A DNA stretch of 64,000 nt from Prevotellaceae bacterium UBA4372 (GCA_002391275.1 DGSC01000014.1:3876-67875), one strand, 5' to 3'; shown: positions 1-9,529, counted from the stretch's first letter. Notes: generated by a model from the sequence alone, not told the origin. Made by a program: numbers and translations.

Positions 1-203
1 TTGTCTGTGACTATGAAGATATTGCGAATCCAAGGAGCATATTTTTCTAAAGAACGTAAGCTATATTTTAATTCATCATTATCCACATATCGTCCTTTGC
101 AATTAATATCTTCTAAAGAAAGATCCCCAATGCAGGCTTGTCGCTTGGCTATCCACTTTGGGTCGTTGCCATTTACCCAAAGATATACTAAATCAATGTC
201 CAT
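1..203 (-). CDS. Stealth-family sugar-phosphate transferase, N-terminal part (cut by window edge)
   Basis: Only the first 67 codons lie in the window; the gene continues beyond position 1. The start ATG is at 203-201 and the protein opens with [14 protein letters not shown], the CR1 signature of Stealth proteins, followed by [19 protein letters not shown], the start of the CR2 region. Stealth proteins are hexose-1-phosphate transferases that link sugars by phosphodiester bonds in capsules and other surface polysaccharides. It begins 6 bp after the stop of the upstream glycosyltransferase gene, so it is the last visible gene of a minus-strand operon. It resembles the protein at 1914-2906 but is a different sequence. 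The family call is firm; the sugar is unknown. Confidence 0.8.
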   Translation of the reverse strand, partial: MDIDLVYLWVNGNDPKWIAKRQACIGDLSLEDINCKGRYVDNDELKYSLRSLEKYAPWIRNIFIVTD

Positions 204-209
204 TATAAT

Positions 210-1007
210 CTATTGCTTTTTACTATTACTCAGTTGTTGCTTGATTTCGGGATAATGTTCAAGAATCGTATTTAATGCTAATACATTACGGTCTGTAGTT
301 CCCTTGAAATTCGTGGTTTTCAACGATAGCGTCTTAGGCTTGTCTAATCCTCGAGGTTTATTGTGGCCAAAAGGTACGGGAACTACAGGAAAACCATTGG
401 CGACACCTGCTGCCCAAAACCAAATGTCATCAGTGCTTGGAGCCAGCTGGGTGAATTGTTTTTCGTCCAGCATTTCTGTCTTCAATGAATGAGGTGGATA
501 GAGCACTCCGCCCACGCCCGTCTGCATATTAAAGAAACTTAAATGTATCCTCTTGAGCAAGAAATCATACCAGCGATATTTCTTCCAACTGCGATAAGGT
601 TTTCCTAACTTAATACGCTTGGCACGATGAGCCAGCACTGCATCGGGAATCTGTGCATGCAGGTCTAATAAGTCCCGAAGCATGTGCTTATGGTACAATA
701 CATCATCATCTACGGTGACGATGATGGCCTCAGGAAAATCTTTGAGTGCTGGTATCAGTTTACGATAAGAGCGAATGTCTTTATCATAATTTCTAATCTC
801 GAAAACGGGATTATTCTCAGACAGAGATCTCAGACTATTGGGAATTCTTCCCTCTTCAAATTGGGAAAAAGTGAGATAAAGTATTAATTTATCGGGGAGG
901 ACAGACCCATTCAAAAGAGATTGAACAGCTTTAACTGCGTATGGTATGGCCTTCGGAAATGAAGTCATCGATACCACTACTTGCTGCTTCTGATTCCTTG
1001 AATCCAT
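210..1007 (-). CDS. Glycosyltransferase (GT-A-like), surface polysaccharide cluster
   Basis: A 265-residue soluble protein with no signal peptide or membrane segment. It opens with a nucleotide-binding type strand (VVVSMTSFPKAIPYAVKAV) and has an aspartate triad in IIVTVDDDVLYHKHML near residue 100, the metal and nucleotide-sugar site expected in GT-A enzymes. Later it has LAPSTDDIWFWAAG. I infer transfer of a sugar to a cytoplasmic polysaccharide intermediate; donor and acceptor cannot be read. It sits 12 bp after the GT92-like gene and 6 bp before the Stealth gene, on the same strand, so the four genes are probably one transcript. Confidence 0.7.
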   Translation of the reverse strand: MDSRNQKQQVVVSMTSFPKAIPYAVKAVQSLLNGSVLPDKLILYLTFSQFEEGRIPNSLRSLSENNPVFEIRNYDKDIRSYRKLIPALKDFPEAIIVTVDDDVLYHKHMLRDLLDLHAQIPDAVLAHRAKRIKLGKPYRSWKKYRWYDFLLKRIHLSFFNMQTGVGGVLYPPHSLKTEMLDEKQFTQLAPSTDDIWFWAAGVANGFPVVPVPFGHNKPRGLDKPKTLSLKTTNFKGTTDRNVLALNTILEHYPEIKQQLSNSKKQ

Positions 1008-1019
1008 AAGATAATATGC

Positions 1020-1910
1020 TTATTGTAAACCACTCGTATCTTCTATGTCGTTGAGATCATACTGCGTGAAGTATTCCGACTTAACTGTCGTCTGTGTTCC
1101 GCTGGCTCTTCCTCGAGCTTGCTTCTCGATGAATTCCTCATATGATCTTACCGCATAATGGTTAATACGGATAATGTCTTGTTGGGGTTCTCGCTCACGG
1201 AAATTCTTCCTTACGGGATGGCCATGAGAATCAGAGATAAAACCGGAAATCTTCGCAGCCTCATGACAGCCTATCATCGTGTAAACTTGGCGAGGATTTA
1301 CAATGCTCTTCACATGGCGGTTTAAGTAATGGCTTGGTTTAGAATGGAACCTGAATCTCTCCATCATAGTACCAGGTGTTTTTGTTTTCCTGCCGCTGCT
1401 ACCATAGATTAGCCAGTTAATCTCTACTGCAGCAAAGGATTCAAATCTTTTCAAAAAATCAGGTATAGAGGCATCCTTGACTGGAACGATAAATTCGTCC
1501 AAGTCTATAAATGCAATCCAACGGGAGGAAAAACGAAAATGTTCCAGACAGTCGTCATAGGCAGCTAATTGGCGCCTGTTTCCTGGCCAGAATTTATAGA
1601 CCACGACGCCCGATTGGATGAAGGGTAAAAGTATATCCTTTGTGCCGTCAGTGCTTTCGTTGTCATAGATATAGAATTTCTCAACCCCATGATTGAGATG
1701 CCATTCTATCCATTCCTTAAAATAAGGTCCCTCGTTTTTAGCAATAGCACATACGGACAGATAATGTTCGGGAATCGTATGGTCGTTCTTAATACGATTC
1801 TTCAATTTGATGGCATTAATGGGACCAAATCTTAGTATTCCCCGCCATCTGTTGCGCGTCATCTTGTGAGGAATGACACCTGCTATGATTTCAGCAGCAA
1901 CCTTGTTCAT
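1020..1910 (-). CDS. Glycosyltransferase family 92-like protein
   Basis: A 296-residue protein. Residues about 50-95 read SVCAIAKNEGPYFKEWIEWH and then GVEKFYIYDNESTDGTKDIL, the typical opening of GT92/DUF23-type glycosyltransferases. The metal-binding segment WIAFIDLDEFIVP, with its DxD-like aspartates, is near residue 135. It probably adds hexose units in the cytoplasm to a capsule, O-antigen or exopolysaccharide repeat. Only 3 bp separate it from the Stealth gene upstream and 12 bp from the next gene, so translation is likely coupled. No signs of truncation. Confidence 0.75.
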   Translation of the reverse strand: MNKVAAEIIAGVIPHKMTRNRWRGILRFGPINAIKLKNRIKNDHTIPEHYLSVCAIAKNEGPYFKEWIEWHLNHGVEKFYIYDNESTDGTKDILLPFIQSGVVVYKFWPGNRRQLAAYDDCLEHFRFSSRWIAFIDLDEFIVPVKDASIPDFLKRFESFAAVEINWLIYGSSGRKTKTPGTMMERFRFHSKPSHYLNRHVKSIVNPRQVYTMIGCHEAAKISGFISDSHGHPVRKNFREREPQQDIIRINHYAVRSYEEFIEKQARGRASGTQTTVKSEYFTQYDLNDIEDTSGLQ

Positions 1911-1913
1911 GGT

Positions 1914-2906
1914 CTAAAGTTCAAAACTTGATTTTTCGGGCAATATATGTTGGAATGAATGACGAATATTCCTCATTACAAGGTCATAATTGCGTATGTG
2001 GACATTGTCGTTGAGGCATATAAGAGTATACTCTTGTTGGTATATAGCCTTTTCTGCTTGCTTTGGCCGTACCATTAGAGGGAACATCTTCGTATCGCTA
2101 TACGTATTGTACGGAAAGAAATTACCTTTACAAATCTGCCACATACGAAATAGCTCAGGAGTATAGTCGGTCAGCGCACGGAATTTGTTGGAAGAAGTCT
2201 CTGTTAGTTCCTTGCCTGCTGCAGCCCATACTTCAGTAAATGTCGATTTCAAATAAGGTTGAGCATTATGAGGAGTGCGGAGGGTGATGAATTTATCATA
2301 AAACCAAAGGAGGTAGTTCCAACGTGCCTTCATCCCGTAACTGTTGTCAAACCATTTTTCATGATGGAGTTTCATGACTTCCTTTTTGTTGAAGTGGCGG
2401 TTGATGATTTTTACATTATTCTTGATTCTCGTGTACCATTGCGACCATGATGGATTGTAGTCAAACACAGCAATATCGCACGGAAGACCATTCCTGAAGA
2501 AGCGTTCCTTCTCAACGTTGTTGATGATAAAGAAATCGTCATTAAAATAAACGAAATGCTCTGCTAATCCTTCTATCTTATGCAGATAGCGTTCTATAAC
2601 CACCGAGTTGAATGTCGGCAGGAATTGCGATGGTATAAAGTCCTTATGGTTTACAATATTGATTTTCGGATGGTTGGCGACAAGCCATTCCGGCTTTTGG
2701 CCACTTGTAACAAAATGGATTTTATGTACCCATGGAGCAAACTTCTCAACCCCCCTGAACCAGTACTTCAAGAAACCGTTATCTCTGAACCGTGCTTTAG
2801 AGATTCCATTTTTAGTGTTCTCTTTTTTGCCAGAAAACTTGGAAAAGTCCACTTGCCATTTAGGATCGTTCATGTCAACCCATGTAATCACAAAATCAAT
2901 TTCCAT
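1914..2906 (-). CDS. Stealth-family capsular polysaccharide phosphotransferase
   Basis: A 330-residue protein with the Stealth regions in order: CR1 near the N-terminus (DFVITWVDMNDPKWQ), CR2 around residues 40-150 (FLKYWFRGVEKFAPWVHKIH and FVYFNDDFFIINN, whose paired aspartates are likely catalytic), and CR3-like sequence around 180-250 (KLHHEKWFDNSYG). Stealth enzymes transfer sugar-1-phosphates to growing surface polysaccharides. It is the first gene of the minus-strand operon that runs off the left edge, about 145 bp downstream of a possible promoter. Two Stealth genes alternating with two other glycosyltransferases suggest a phosphodiester-linked glycan. Confidence 0.85.
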   Translation of the reverse strand: MEIDFVITWVDMNDPKWQVDFSKFSGKKENTKNGISKARFRDNGFLKYWFRGVEKFAPWVHKIHFVTSGQKPEWLVANHPKINIVNHKDFIPSQFLPTFNSVVIERYLHKIEGLAEHFVYFNDDFFIINNVEKERFFRNGLPCDIAVFDYNPSWSQWYTRIKNNVKIINRHFNKKEVMKLHHEKWFDNSYGMKARWNYLLWFYDKFITLRTPHNAQPYLKSTFTEVWAAAGKELTETSSNKFRALTDYTPELFRMWQICKGNFFPYNTYSDTKMFPLMVRPKQAEKAIYQQEYTLICLNDNVHIRNYDLVMRNIRHSFQHILPEKSSFEL

Positions 2907-3050
2907 ATATTAGTCTTTAGGGGTATTAAACCAACGTGGGTTGGGAATGAGTGTAATATGCTGAAAATATGTCGAATAGCAGCGGGCGCAGTCAGATGGT
3001 CTTGTCTTACTGCTGAAATTACAACACATTATTATTATGCTTATGGTGGG

Positions 3051-3058
3051 CAAAATTA
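3051..3058 (-). promoter_or_regulatory. Possible promoter -7 box of the Stealth/glycosyltransferase operon
   Basis: Read on the minus strand this is TAATTTTG, a full match to the Bacteroidetes -7 consensus TAnnTTTG, about 145 nt upstream of the first Stealth start. No TTG lies at the usual 19-21 nt spacing; the nearest is about 31 nt upstream, so the call is weak. Confidence 0.35.
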
Positions 3059-3158
3059 CAGAAAAATCCTTTATGGCAGAAGATTTCTGCAAGTTTTTTG
3101 CTGTGAGGGGCCAAAATACGCTTTTAGGGACAAGTGTCAACTTGTGTGTGGTTAATTA

Positions 3159-3965
3159 TCACAGAAGCAGCACAACAGCTCCACCTATAGTTCGATTCTC
3201 AGTTTGGTAAAGTGGTATGGCTGTTGCCTGGATGCCACGGCAGGATGGAATCTTAAGCCATTTCTGCCATAAAGGGAGCATCCAATAGCCTATACGGGCG
3301 GAGAGAATGCCTATGCCAGCACCAAAGAGGACGTCGCCTACCCAATGCCGTTCATTGTAAAGCCTAAGCAAGGCAACGCCAGCCGCAACGCCATAGGCCG
3401 CAATACCAATGCCAAGTCCATATTCCGAGCGCACTAATTCAGCGCCTGTGAATACTGTTGCTGTGTGACCCGAAGGAAATGAATTGCGCGTCGACATGTC
3501 TGGCCGCCTTTCACGAATGGAGTATTTCAGCCCGCTTGTCAATGCTGTCATTGCTAAAAAGGCTGTAGATCCAGCAAGCAGACGATCCTTAATGTTGTGC
3601 TTACTCGAAATGCCGCACAGACCCAAACCTACGTATGCAGCAACAGGCACATATCTGATATAGTCGTCTGCATGAATATAATGATCATTGCGGAGGTCGG
3701 CCATTCCATCCTTAACGTTTTCTTGAAAATGGTGGCCAAACCCAGTACCAGCTATAATTCCTCCGGCTGCGGCTAGTGAGGCTGGAACATAAAGCTGTTG
3801 CAAACGAAAATGGGTGGCTTGGCAATGAGCACTGGCTGCTTGAGGCTCGGTGACGTTGAGGGTGTCCGCATCTGATGAGAAGTTACTTGCATTAGCTGCG
3901 GTGCTGAAAACAATCACCGAAAAGCAAACCATCAAGTGAGAAAAGGATGTGAAGTGGTGAATCAT
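3159..3965 (-). CDS. PAP2-superfamily membrane phosphatase with signal peptide
   Basis: A 268-residue protein beginning with a hydrophobic signal sequence ending near AANA. The three PAP2 phosphatase motifs are present in order: KYSIRERRPD (KxxxxxxRP, near 137), FPSGHTATV (PSGH, near 153) and RLYNERHWVGDVL (SR-like xxxxHxxxD, near 200), with hydrophobic helices between. The family removes phosphate from lipids such as undecaprenyl diphosphate, phosphatidylglycerophosphate or lipid A on the periplasmic side. Which substrate applies here cannot be told. It stands alone between the glycan operon and the asparaginase gene. No clear promoter was found upstream. Confidence 0.85.
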   Translation of the reverse strand: MIHHFTSFSHLMVCFSVIVFSTAANASNFSSDADTLNVTEPQAASAHCQATHFRLQQLYVPASLAAAGGIIAGTGFGHHFQENVKDGMADLRNDHYIHADDYIRYVPVAAYVGLGLCGISSKHNIKDRLLAGSTAFLAMTALTSGLKYSIRERRPDMSTRNSFPSGHTATVFTGAELVRSEYGLGIGIAAYGVAAGVALLRLYNERHWVGDVLFGAGIGILSARIGYWMLPLWQKWLKIPSCRGIQATAIPLYQTENRTIGGAVVLLL

Positions 3966-4133
3966 ACGACGGACTTTGTTTTGCTACATTCAGGTGTAGC
4001 CTTTCAGCTGCTCAAAAACCTGTTTGTGTTCGTTTTTAAAGCTCTTTAGAAATAATGAGAATGTGCCGTTTAATATAGCTAAAGGAGGGGTAAGGTTGTT
4101 AGATGTATTGTAAGCTATGATAGCTGTATGAGA

Positions 4134-5168
4134 CTATTCTTTTATTGTGACCTCACCGCATAGGGCACATTGCATCTTTGAGCGTATGTAAAAAGGGTCG
4201 TTGCTCTTTCCGTAAAGGTGCATGAGCTTTGCTATCGCACATTCGACAGTACTGTCGTAGCCGCTGATGACCCCTGCATTCTTGAGCAAAAAGCCACCGC
4301 TATATCGGGCCATCTCCACGGGGCCGGCTGCACATTGCGTTATGTTCACTATCGTTATTCCTTGCTGTTCAGCTCGACATAGGGCGTCCTTGAGCCATGG
4401 AAGCTGAGGTGCATTGCCACTTCCATAGGTACGCATGACTACAGAGTGAAGATTGGGCGCATCGAGAAGATAGCGTACCATGCGTTCTTCTATACCAGGA
4501 AAGAGTGTGAAGACTACAACGCCCGTGTTCATCTTCGTGTGTGGCACCATTGGTTGGGTGTAGTCAGGCTGAAGAATAAGTTCGTCGTGGTAATTAATCT
4601 TAATGCCAGCATCGGCAAGATGTGGGTAGTTGAAGGTGTCGAAAGCATTGAAACCTTCGCTGTTGATTTTCGTAGAGCGGTTGCCGCGAAGAAGTTTACC
4701 GCTGAAATATATGCAAACCTCAGGCACCCGTGGACGTCCATCGGGGCGACGAGCCGCAGCTATCTCTATGCTGGTTATTAAGTTTTCGCGTCCGTCGGTC
4801 CGCAACTGCCCAATTGGCAACTGAGAACCAGTGAGCACCACAGGCTTGGTCAGGTTTTCCAGCATGAACGACAACGCTGAGGCTGTGAATGCCATGGTGT
4901 CTGTGCCATGAAGGATGACGAAGCCGTCGTAGTTGTCGTAGTGCTCTGCAATGATTGCAACAAGTTGAGCCCACAAACGCGGGTTCATATCGCTTGAATC
5001 AATAGGTTCGGCAAATTGATGAACATCTACGTGTGCAGGAATATCTTGGAGTTCGGGCATGTGTGCCAGCAACTTGTTGAAGTCCAATGGTTCGAGGACT
5101 CCCGTTGCGGCGTTTACGTCCATGCCTATGGTACCTCCTGTGTAGACGAGAAGAATGCGTGCTTGCAT
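4134..5168 (-). CDS. ansA: L-asparaginase, type I (cytosolic)
   Basis: A 344-residue protein of normal family length. The first catalytic-threonine motif is VYTGGTIGM at residues 8-16; the second, GFVILHGTDTMAFTASAL, lies near residue 85 and carries the Thr-Asp pair that acts with a later lysine. There is no signal peptide, fitting the cytosolic type I enzyme that hydrolyses L-asparagine to aspartate and ammonia. It begins 4 bp after the stop of the large secreted protein gene upstream on the same strand, so the two are probably co-transcribed. The mix of a secreted polymer-acting protein and asparaginase hints at amino-acid salvage, but the link is only positional. Confidence 0.92.
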   Translation of the reverse strand: MQARILLVYTGGTIGMDVNAATGVLEPLDFNKLLAHMPELQDIPAHVDVHQFAEPIDSSDMNPRLWAQLVAIIAEHYDNYDGFVILHGTDTMAFTASALSFMLENLTKPVVLTGSQLPIGQLRTDGRENLITSIEIAAARRPDGRPRVPEVCIYFSGKLLRGNRSTKINSEGFNAFDTFNYPHLADAGIKINYHDELILQPDYTQPMVPHTKMNTGVVVFTLFPGIEERMVRYLLDAPNLHSVVMRTYGSGNAPQLPWLKDALCRAEQQGITIVNITQCAAGPVEMARYSGGFLLKNAGVISGYDSTVECAIAKLMHLYGKSNDPFYIRSKMQCALCGEVTIKE

Positions 5169-5172
5169 GTTC

Positions 5173-8100
5173 TTATGGAATCAGTATTTTTGAGTTGTCG
5201 TATATGTACAAGCCTTTACGCGCTTGTCCGACGCGTTGACCGGCGAGGTTATAGAGATGATGGAACTCCTTTAATCGCATGGCTTCTGTTTCTTCCTTTA
5301 GCGCTTGCACGTCATCTGTTTCCTGTTCCTTGAGTTGCCACAGGCGCACATTGTCGATGTAGAGGCGTGTCTGATTTGCGACGCCCGTGTTGGCGGTGGT
5401 GTTGAGGCCGAGGCGTAGGGCGATGGTTTTTATGTCTGATGTCTCTACCAGCTCGAAGGGCACAGTCATTTGTTGCCATGTGCCAGCAGCGTCTGGGTAG
5501 GGGGCATAGTGTTGCTGTTCTCCAAATTCAACTCCACAGAGTAGCGTGCAGATGTTCCCGCCCGTGGTCGTGATGATGTTCGGTGCCGTGCGGCGGCTCT
5601 CGCCTGGGCAGTCGTAACGCATGTTAAACGTGAGCATGTATTTTCCGCTCTCTGGCAGTTGGATCTGCTGGCTGATGGCGCTGGTGCCAATGGTCCATGA
5701 ATTGAGGATGCTGAGGCAACGGTCACCTACAGCATTTTCGAAAGCGGCAGGCACGGCCATGATGCTGGTGCTGTTGCCCACATTGGATGGCGAGACGCAG
5801 TACTGTGAGAAGCTGTAAGGCATAGAATAGAGGAGGGCAAAGTTGCTGGCGGGCGAGAGCTTGCTCTCTGCCGTCCAGCCTTCTACGGGCAGCACCTGTG
5901 GGAACTGGCTGTTGTCGGCCTTCACGGTCTGTGTGTAGCAGGGGTTGTAGCTCGTCCCGTTGAGGGTGATGCTGCCTGTGGTGCCCCAAGTATTGTCCTC
6001 CTCGAAACTAGGGTTTACAATGTACTGTGCTGTGATGTCCTCATAATAGGCTGTCTCATCCTTTTTTACATTGTCGCTGATTTCTCCGTCGTCCAGACGG
6101 ATGATAACAGAGCCTTCGGCAGGAATAAGGATGTCCTTGCTCAATATCTTGTCGCCATCCATAATCGTTACGGTGACAGTCTGATCTGCGTTTATCAATG
6201 AACGTACATACAGCTGTTTGTCGTCCCATGGATTGAACATTTTTGCTGCTACTCCATCACCTTTTAAGTAGACGTTCAGGGGCTGCATCAGCGAGTGGCT
6301 TTCGTCCAGGGCGATGGTGGCTGAAGCTTTGCTGTTTATGATTTTTGTCTCTGTGCTCAGCACTGGAGCGCCGTATTCGCTTACCAGTCCTTTCAGCTCA
6401 GCTTTGTTGTTGCTCCCACCTGCCAGATTAGTTACGATGAGATAGCGTGTGCCGTCGGGGTCTGCAAACTTCACTCCATTCCATCCTTCAGGCAGTTGCT
6501 CTGCAAGGCTTACGGCTTGCTTTTGCAATGCTTCGGTTTCGGTCGCATCTACCTTGCTATAATAAATAATTGTAGATTTGTCAACCACTTTGCCTGAGGT
6601 AAAACTTTCGTTGCCCTGAGAGTAGATAGGATAGAACTTGGCACACTGAATACTGTTGTTCAGAGCTCTGTCACCGAAAGCCATACGTCCTGTACCGCCG
6701 AGGGTGACTATTCCGACCGAATTGTCTATGTTTGCCCAGCTCGTAGTCCACGTTGTTGTGGCTGTGCCATTGCTTGTGCTTTCTCCTTCTGATGAATAGA
6801 TAGTTCGCTCCTCGGCAGTGAATGGGTCTGTCGTGATAGCCAACAAACCTCCACGCCGTCCTGTGATTGTGCCGTTTTGTAGTCCTTTGACATTGTTCAT
6901 GTATACAACAGCATTGCCTTGGGTGGCTGCAAGCACAAAACTATTCTCTAACGTTGCATCGTTCGTGTGCACACGCCCGTTCATTGTGAACGCATTTGCA
7001 TGAAGGTCATAAACTCCGCTGACGATAGGGGTCGCATTAGTGCCTTTCCCATTCACAGTGTACCATCCTAAGAGGTTCCCGGTGTTGTTCGACCGGAAGG
7101 GGCAGATAATTTTGTTGCGGTCAGGAGTGGTGTCAGCGAAATATCCGGTGTAGCTCTTGAGACCGTTGCTCCATGAGAAGGTGGCAAATCGGTCCTTTGA
7201 AGATGCTCTGATAATGTTTTGCGACTTGAAGATATAAGCTTCTTGCTGTCGGGCTGCAAAGTCGTCCCAAGTCGATGGCGTGAGCGTAGATGTTGAGGCA
7301 GCCAAGTGCATTAAATAAGTCATCATGACGCGATGGCCCTCCACTCCCATGCGTCGTGGTCCTATATCGCTGTTGAGGAGCCACGAGCCATCCTTGGTCG
7401 TCTGTTGGCGAGCCTTGATGTACTTGTAGGCCATATTTTCAAGCATTAGTGCATCGGCATCGCGCAAGAAGCAGGCGGCAGTGGTGTAGCTGGTAATTTG
7501 GTCGAAGAGGAATAGGCTCCAGTCGTTGCCGTTAGGCATTGCCAGCTCACCGTCGGCCAGGGCCAGACGTTTGAGCACAAGGTCGAAGACGTTCTGTTGG
7601 TTGTGCATTAGGGCGTTGGTATGCCATTTTTGCTCGTTGCCTTGGAAAAGGAGCATGGCCAGGTATGCTTCACCCAGCTCCTGCATGACCACGTTTTGGT
7701 ATGATGTGTGGAACAGGTTGTGATTCTGGAGTGTATAGTCGTCATATAGGTTTTGTCCGCGATAGTAGCTGGCTACGCTTTTTGAGTCGTATTCCGGGTC
7801 GATGGGTTTAGTGTTCTGTGTGTCGTCAACATGTGAATAACTGTTTACGGCGAAAGCACGCAGACGGTCGAACCAGCGTTCGGCCAACGCATCATTAGGA
7901 TAGAGCCCAAGGGCGCAGGCCAGTACGTCAGCTTCCCATCCGTTCTCTTCGGCTTTCGTGTCGCCGGAAAAACCTGTGGGAATAGAGCGCTCGAGCTCAT
8001 AGTTACACTCAGCCTTCACCATGTTATAAATATATGTCCGCTGTGAGTCGGTCAGTTGGTCGTTGAGGAAAAAAGCCGCGTAGCAGAGACTCATCGCCCA

Positions 8101-9219
8101 CAGCGAGCTCTCCCATGTATGGTCTGAGTTTGAAGTGCTGCCCCAATAGGCGTTGTTCGACGTCACTTTCAGCTTGTTCGCTTTGTGGGTGGAGTAGCCG
8201 AATACGAGTGCCTTCATGGCCATGTCGCGAACCTCGTTCCAAGTCATGCCGTCGGGCAACGTCGCTTTTCCTTGCGCATATTTCACTAAGAAGGCGCTGA
8301 TCATTGCAAAGTCAGCGTTAGTGCGAACGCCATCCTCATTATTCTGTCCAGCGCTGTTGCCTTTGAAATAGCCGCAAGCCTCGCCCACAGAATTGGGTGC
8401 CTGACAATTGAACCAAATGCCCTTGGCATATTGCATTGATCGGGCCAGCATCTGCAAGAGATCTTGCATCATCTCGGCCTCTTGGACAAAGTCGTGGGTG
8501 ATCACGCCCTCAGTGTAGCGGACGGTCTCTGTCTGGGGCTCGTCGGGCGTATCCTCGGGCAGGCTTGTCAAGCGGAAATCGTCGAGGGCAATCTGACTGC
8601 CGCCACTTACCCATGCGATGTCTATCCCTATGTTGACTGCAGCTGCTTCATTGAGGGTGAAACGCACACTCACGGTCGTCCATGGTGCCGAACTCATGCA
8701 ACCGGCTGCACCTTTCTCAAAGACTATGGCTGCCGTCCCAAGGTTTTTGTTCCCCGCTTTAATTTGCATAGTCGCACTGCTGCCGCCATTCGCAAAAAAG
8801 GCTTTGGCTTTAACGTCTAACCTATATTTGCCTGCAGGTACCTCCGTCGTAGTCGTCTGGCTGATGGTGCTGCTACCATTCGTCCAACCCATTCTCTGAA
8901 ACAAGGCATATGCGCCATCTGCAATGGCCGTCTTCCCAAAATTGTTGTCGGTGAAACAGTCGGCAGTAATGAGCAATTGCTTGTCGGGTCGTGTGGTAGT
9001 CCATCCCGTGATGGCGTTCAAGTCCCAGCCGCGAAGCCCGTCGCTACTCTCGCTCTTCCTTACGGCGTCTGTGCATTTTGTCGCGTCCGCCTCAAAAGAA
9101 GGGTTGACTAAGTACTGGTCGGTGACGTCCACCTGTGCCGAGGCCTGCCAAGCGTTTAGCAAGCCCGTCAATGCAAGCACACATTGTAGACTAAATCTTT
9201 TCACTTTTTCCATTTTCAT
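5173..9219 (-). CDS. Large secreted protein with two carbohydrate-binding-like domains and an alpha-toroid-like core
   Basis: About 1348 residues from the chosen start. The longer reading frame begins at 9264, but that codon lies inside the promoter box at 9262-9269, so I start at ATG 9219 (MKMEKVKRFSLQ), which gives a clean signal peptide ending in ASAQ. A jelly-roll-like module follows (VTDQYLVNPSFEAD, to about residue 220), then a helical region rich in Trp, Asn and His (ENGWEADVLACAL, then NHNLFHTSYQNVVMQELGE) reminiscent of alpha/alpha-toroid polysaccharide lyases, then a beta-rich part. A second module starts at ITAQYIVNPSFEED, and a Prevotella-style tail ends GQRVGQARKGLYIYDN. I cannot name the family. 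A polysaccharide- or glycoprotein-degrading enzyme is an inference. Confidence 0.75.
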   Translation of the reverse strand: MKMEKVKRFSLQCVLALTGLLNAWQASAQVDVTDQYLVNPSFEADATKCTDAVRKSESSDGLRGWDLNAITGWTTTRPDKQLLITADCFTDNNFGKTAIADGAYALFQRMGWTNGSSTISQTTTTEVPAGKYRLDVKAKAFFANGGSSATMQIKAGNKNLGTAAIVFEKGAAGCMSSAPWTTVSVRFTLNEAAAVNIGIDIAWVSGGSQIALDDFRLTSLPEDTPDEPQTETVRYTEGVITHDFVQEAEMMQDLLQMLARSMQYAKGIWFNCQAPNSVGEACGYFKGNSAGQNNEDGVRTNADFAMISAFLVKYAQGKATLPDGMTWNEVRDMAMKALVFGYSTHKANKLKVTSNNAYWGSTSNSDHTWESSLWAMSLCYAAFFLNDQLTDSQRTYIYNMVKAECNYELERSIPTGFSGDTKAEENGWEADVLACALGLYPNDALAERWFDRLRAFAVNSYSHVDDTQNTKPIDPEYDSKSVASYYRGQNLYDDYTLQNHNLFHTSYQNVVMQELGEAYLAMLLFQGNEQKWHTNALMHNQQNVFDLVLKRLALADGELAMPNGNDWSLFLFDQITSYTTAACFLRDADALMLENMAYKYIKARQQTTKDGSWLLNSDIGPRRMGVEGHRVMMTYLMHLAASTSTLTPSTWDDFAARQQEAYIFKSQNIIRASSKDRFATFSWSNGLKSYTGYFADTTPDRNKIICPFRSNNTGNLLGWYTVNGKGTNATPIVSGVYDLHANAFTMNGRVHTNDATLENSFVLAATQGNAVVYMNNVKGLQNGTITGRRGGLLAITTDPFTAEERTIYSSEGESTSNGTATTTWTTSWANIDNSVGIVTLGGTGRMAFGDRALNNSIQCAKFYPIYSQGNESFTSGKVVDKSTIIYYSKVDATETEALQKQAVSLAEQLPEGWNGVKFADPDGTRYLIVTNLAGGSNNKAELKGLVSEYGAPVLSTETKIINSKASATIALDESHSLMQPLNVYLKGDGVAAKMFNPWDDKQLYVRSLINADQTVTVTIMDGDKILSKDILIPAEGSVIIRLDDGEISDNVKKDETAYYEDITAQYIVNPSFEEDNTWGTTGSITLNGTSYNPCYTQTVKADNSQFPQVLPVEGWTAESKLSPASNFALLYSMPYSFSQYCVSPSNVGNSTSIMAVPAAFENAVGDRCLSILNSWTIGTSAISQQIQLPESGKYMLTFNMRYDCPGESRRTAPNIITTTGGNICTLLCGVEFGEQQHYAPYPDAAGTWQQMTVPFELVETSDIKTIALRLGLNTTANTGVANQTRLYIDNVRLWQLKEQETDDVQALKEETEAMRLKEFHHLYNLAGQRVGQARKGLYIYDNSKILIP

Positions 9220-9261
9220 ATATTTGTTAATCTTATTATCTTGATGTTTAAATCTTCGCTC

Positions 9262-9269
9262 CAAAAGTA
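9262..9269 (-). promoter_or_regulatory. Promoter -7 box for the large secreted protein/ansA operon
   Basis: Minus-strand TACTTTTG matches TAnnTTTG exactly, 43 nt upstream of the chosen start at 9219. It excludes the upstream ATG at 9264. The nearest upstream TTG is about 26 nt away, longer than the usual spacing. Confidence 0.55.
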
Positions 9270-9385
9270 CACATTAATTATAATATATACATTCGCAACG
9301 GCAGAAAAACAGCCTCGGTACAATAAAAATGCAAGCGCAACGAAAAAAACTTTCGTATTTTAGCGTTCTACTTTCTATTTTTTAT

Positions 9386-9393
9386 TACCTTTG
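9386..9393 (+). promoter_or_regulatory. Promoter -7 box of rplY
   Basis: TACCTTTG, the commonest form of the Bacteroidetes -7 element, about 137 nt upstream of rplY. It faces away from the divergent secreted-protein promoter. The leader between box and start holds the AT-rich repeats TTAATGTGTTAACATGTTAA. Confidence 0.6.
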
Positions 9394-9529
9394 CGCCCGC
9401 TTTCATCAAAGCACACATTTCTGAACAATGTTAATGTGTTAACATGTTAATATGTTTCAGCTCGTGTGATGGCGAATGAAGCATTAAATTTATTAACTTC
9501 ATTTAGAGTAACACAAAACTTAAACGAAA

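Noticed and set aside
304..492. Short plus-strand frames inside the left-edge glycosyltransferase genes
   Set aside because: All are antisense shadows of the minus-strand genes with recognised motifs.
2910..3140. 76-codon minus-strand frame upstream of the Stealth operon
   Set aside because: It overlaps the candidate promoter, has no family resemblance and its composition looks random.
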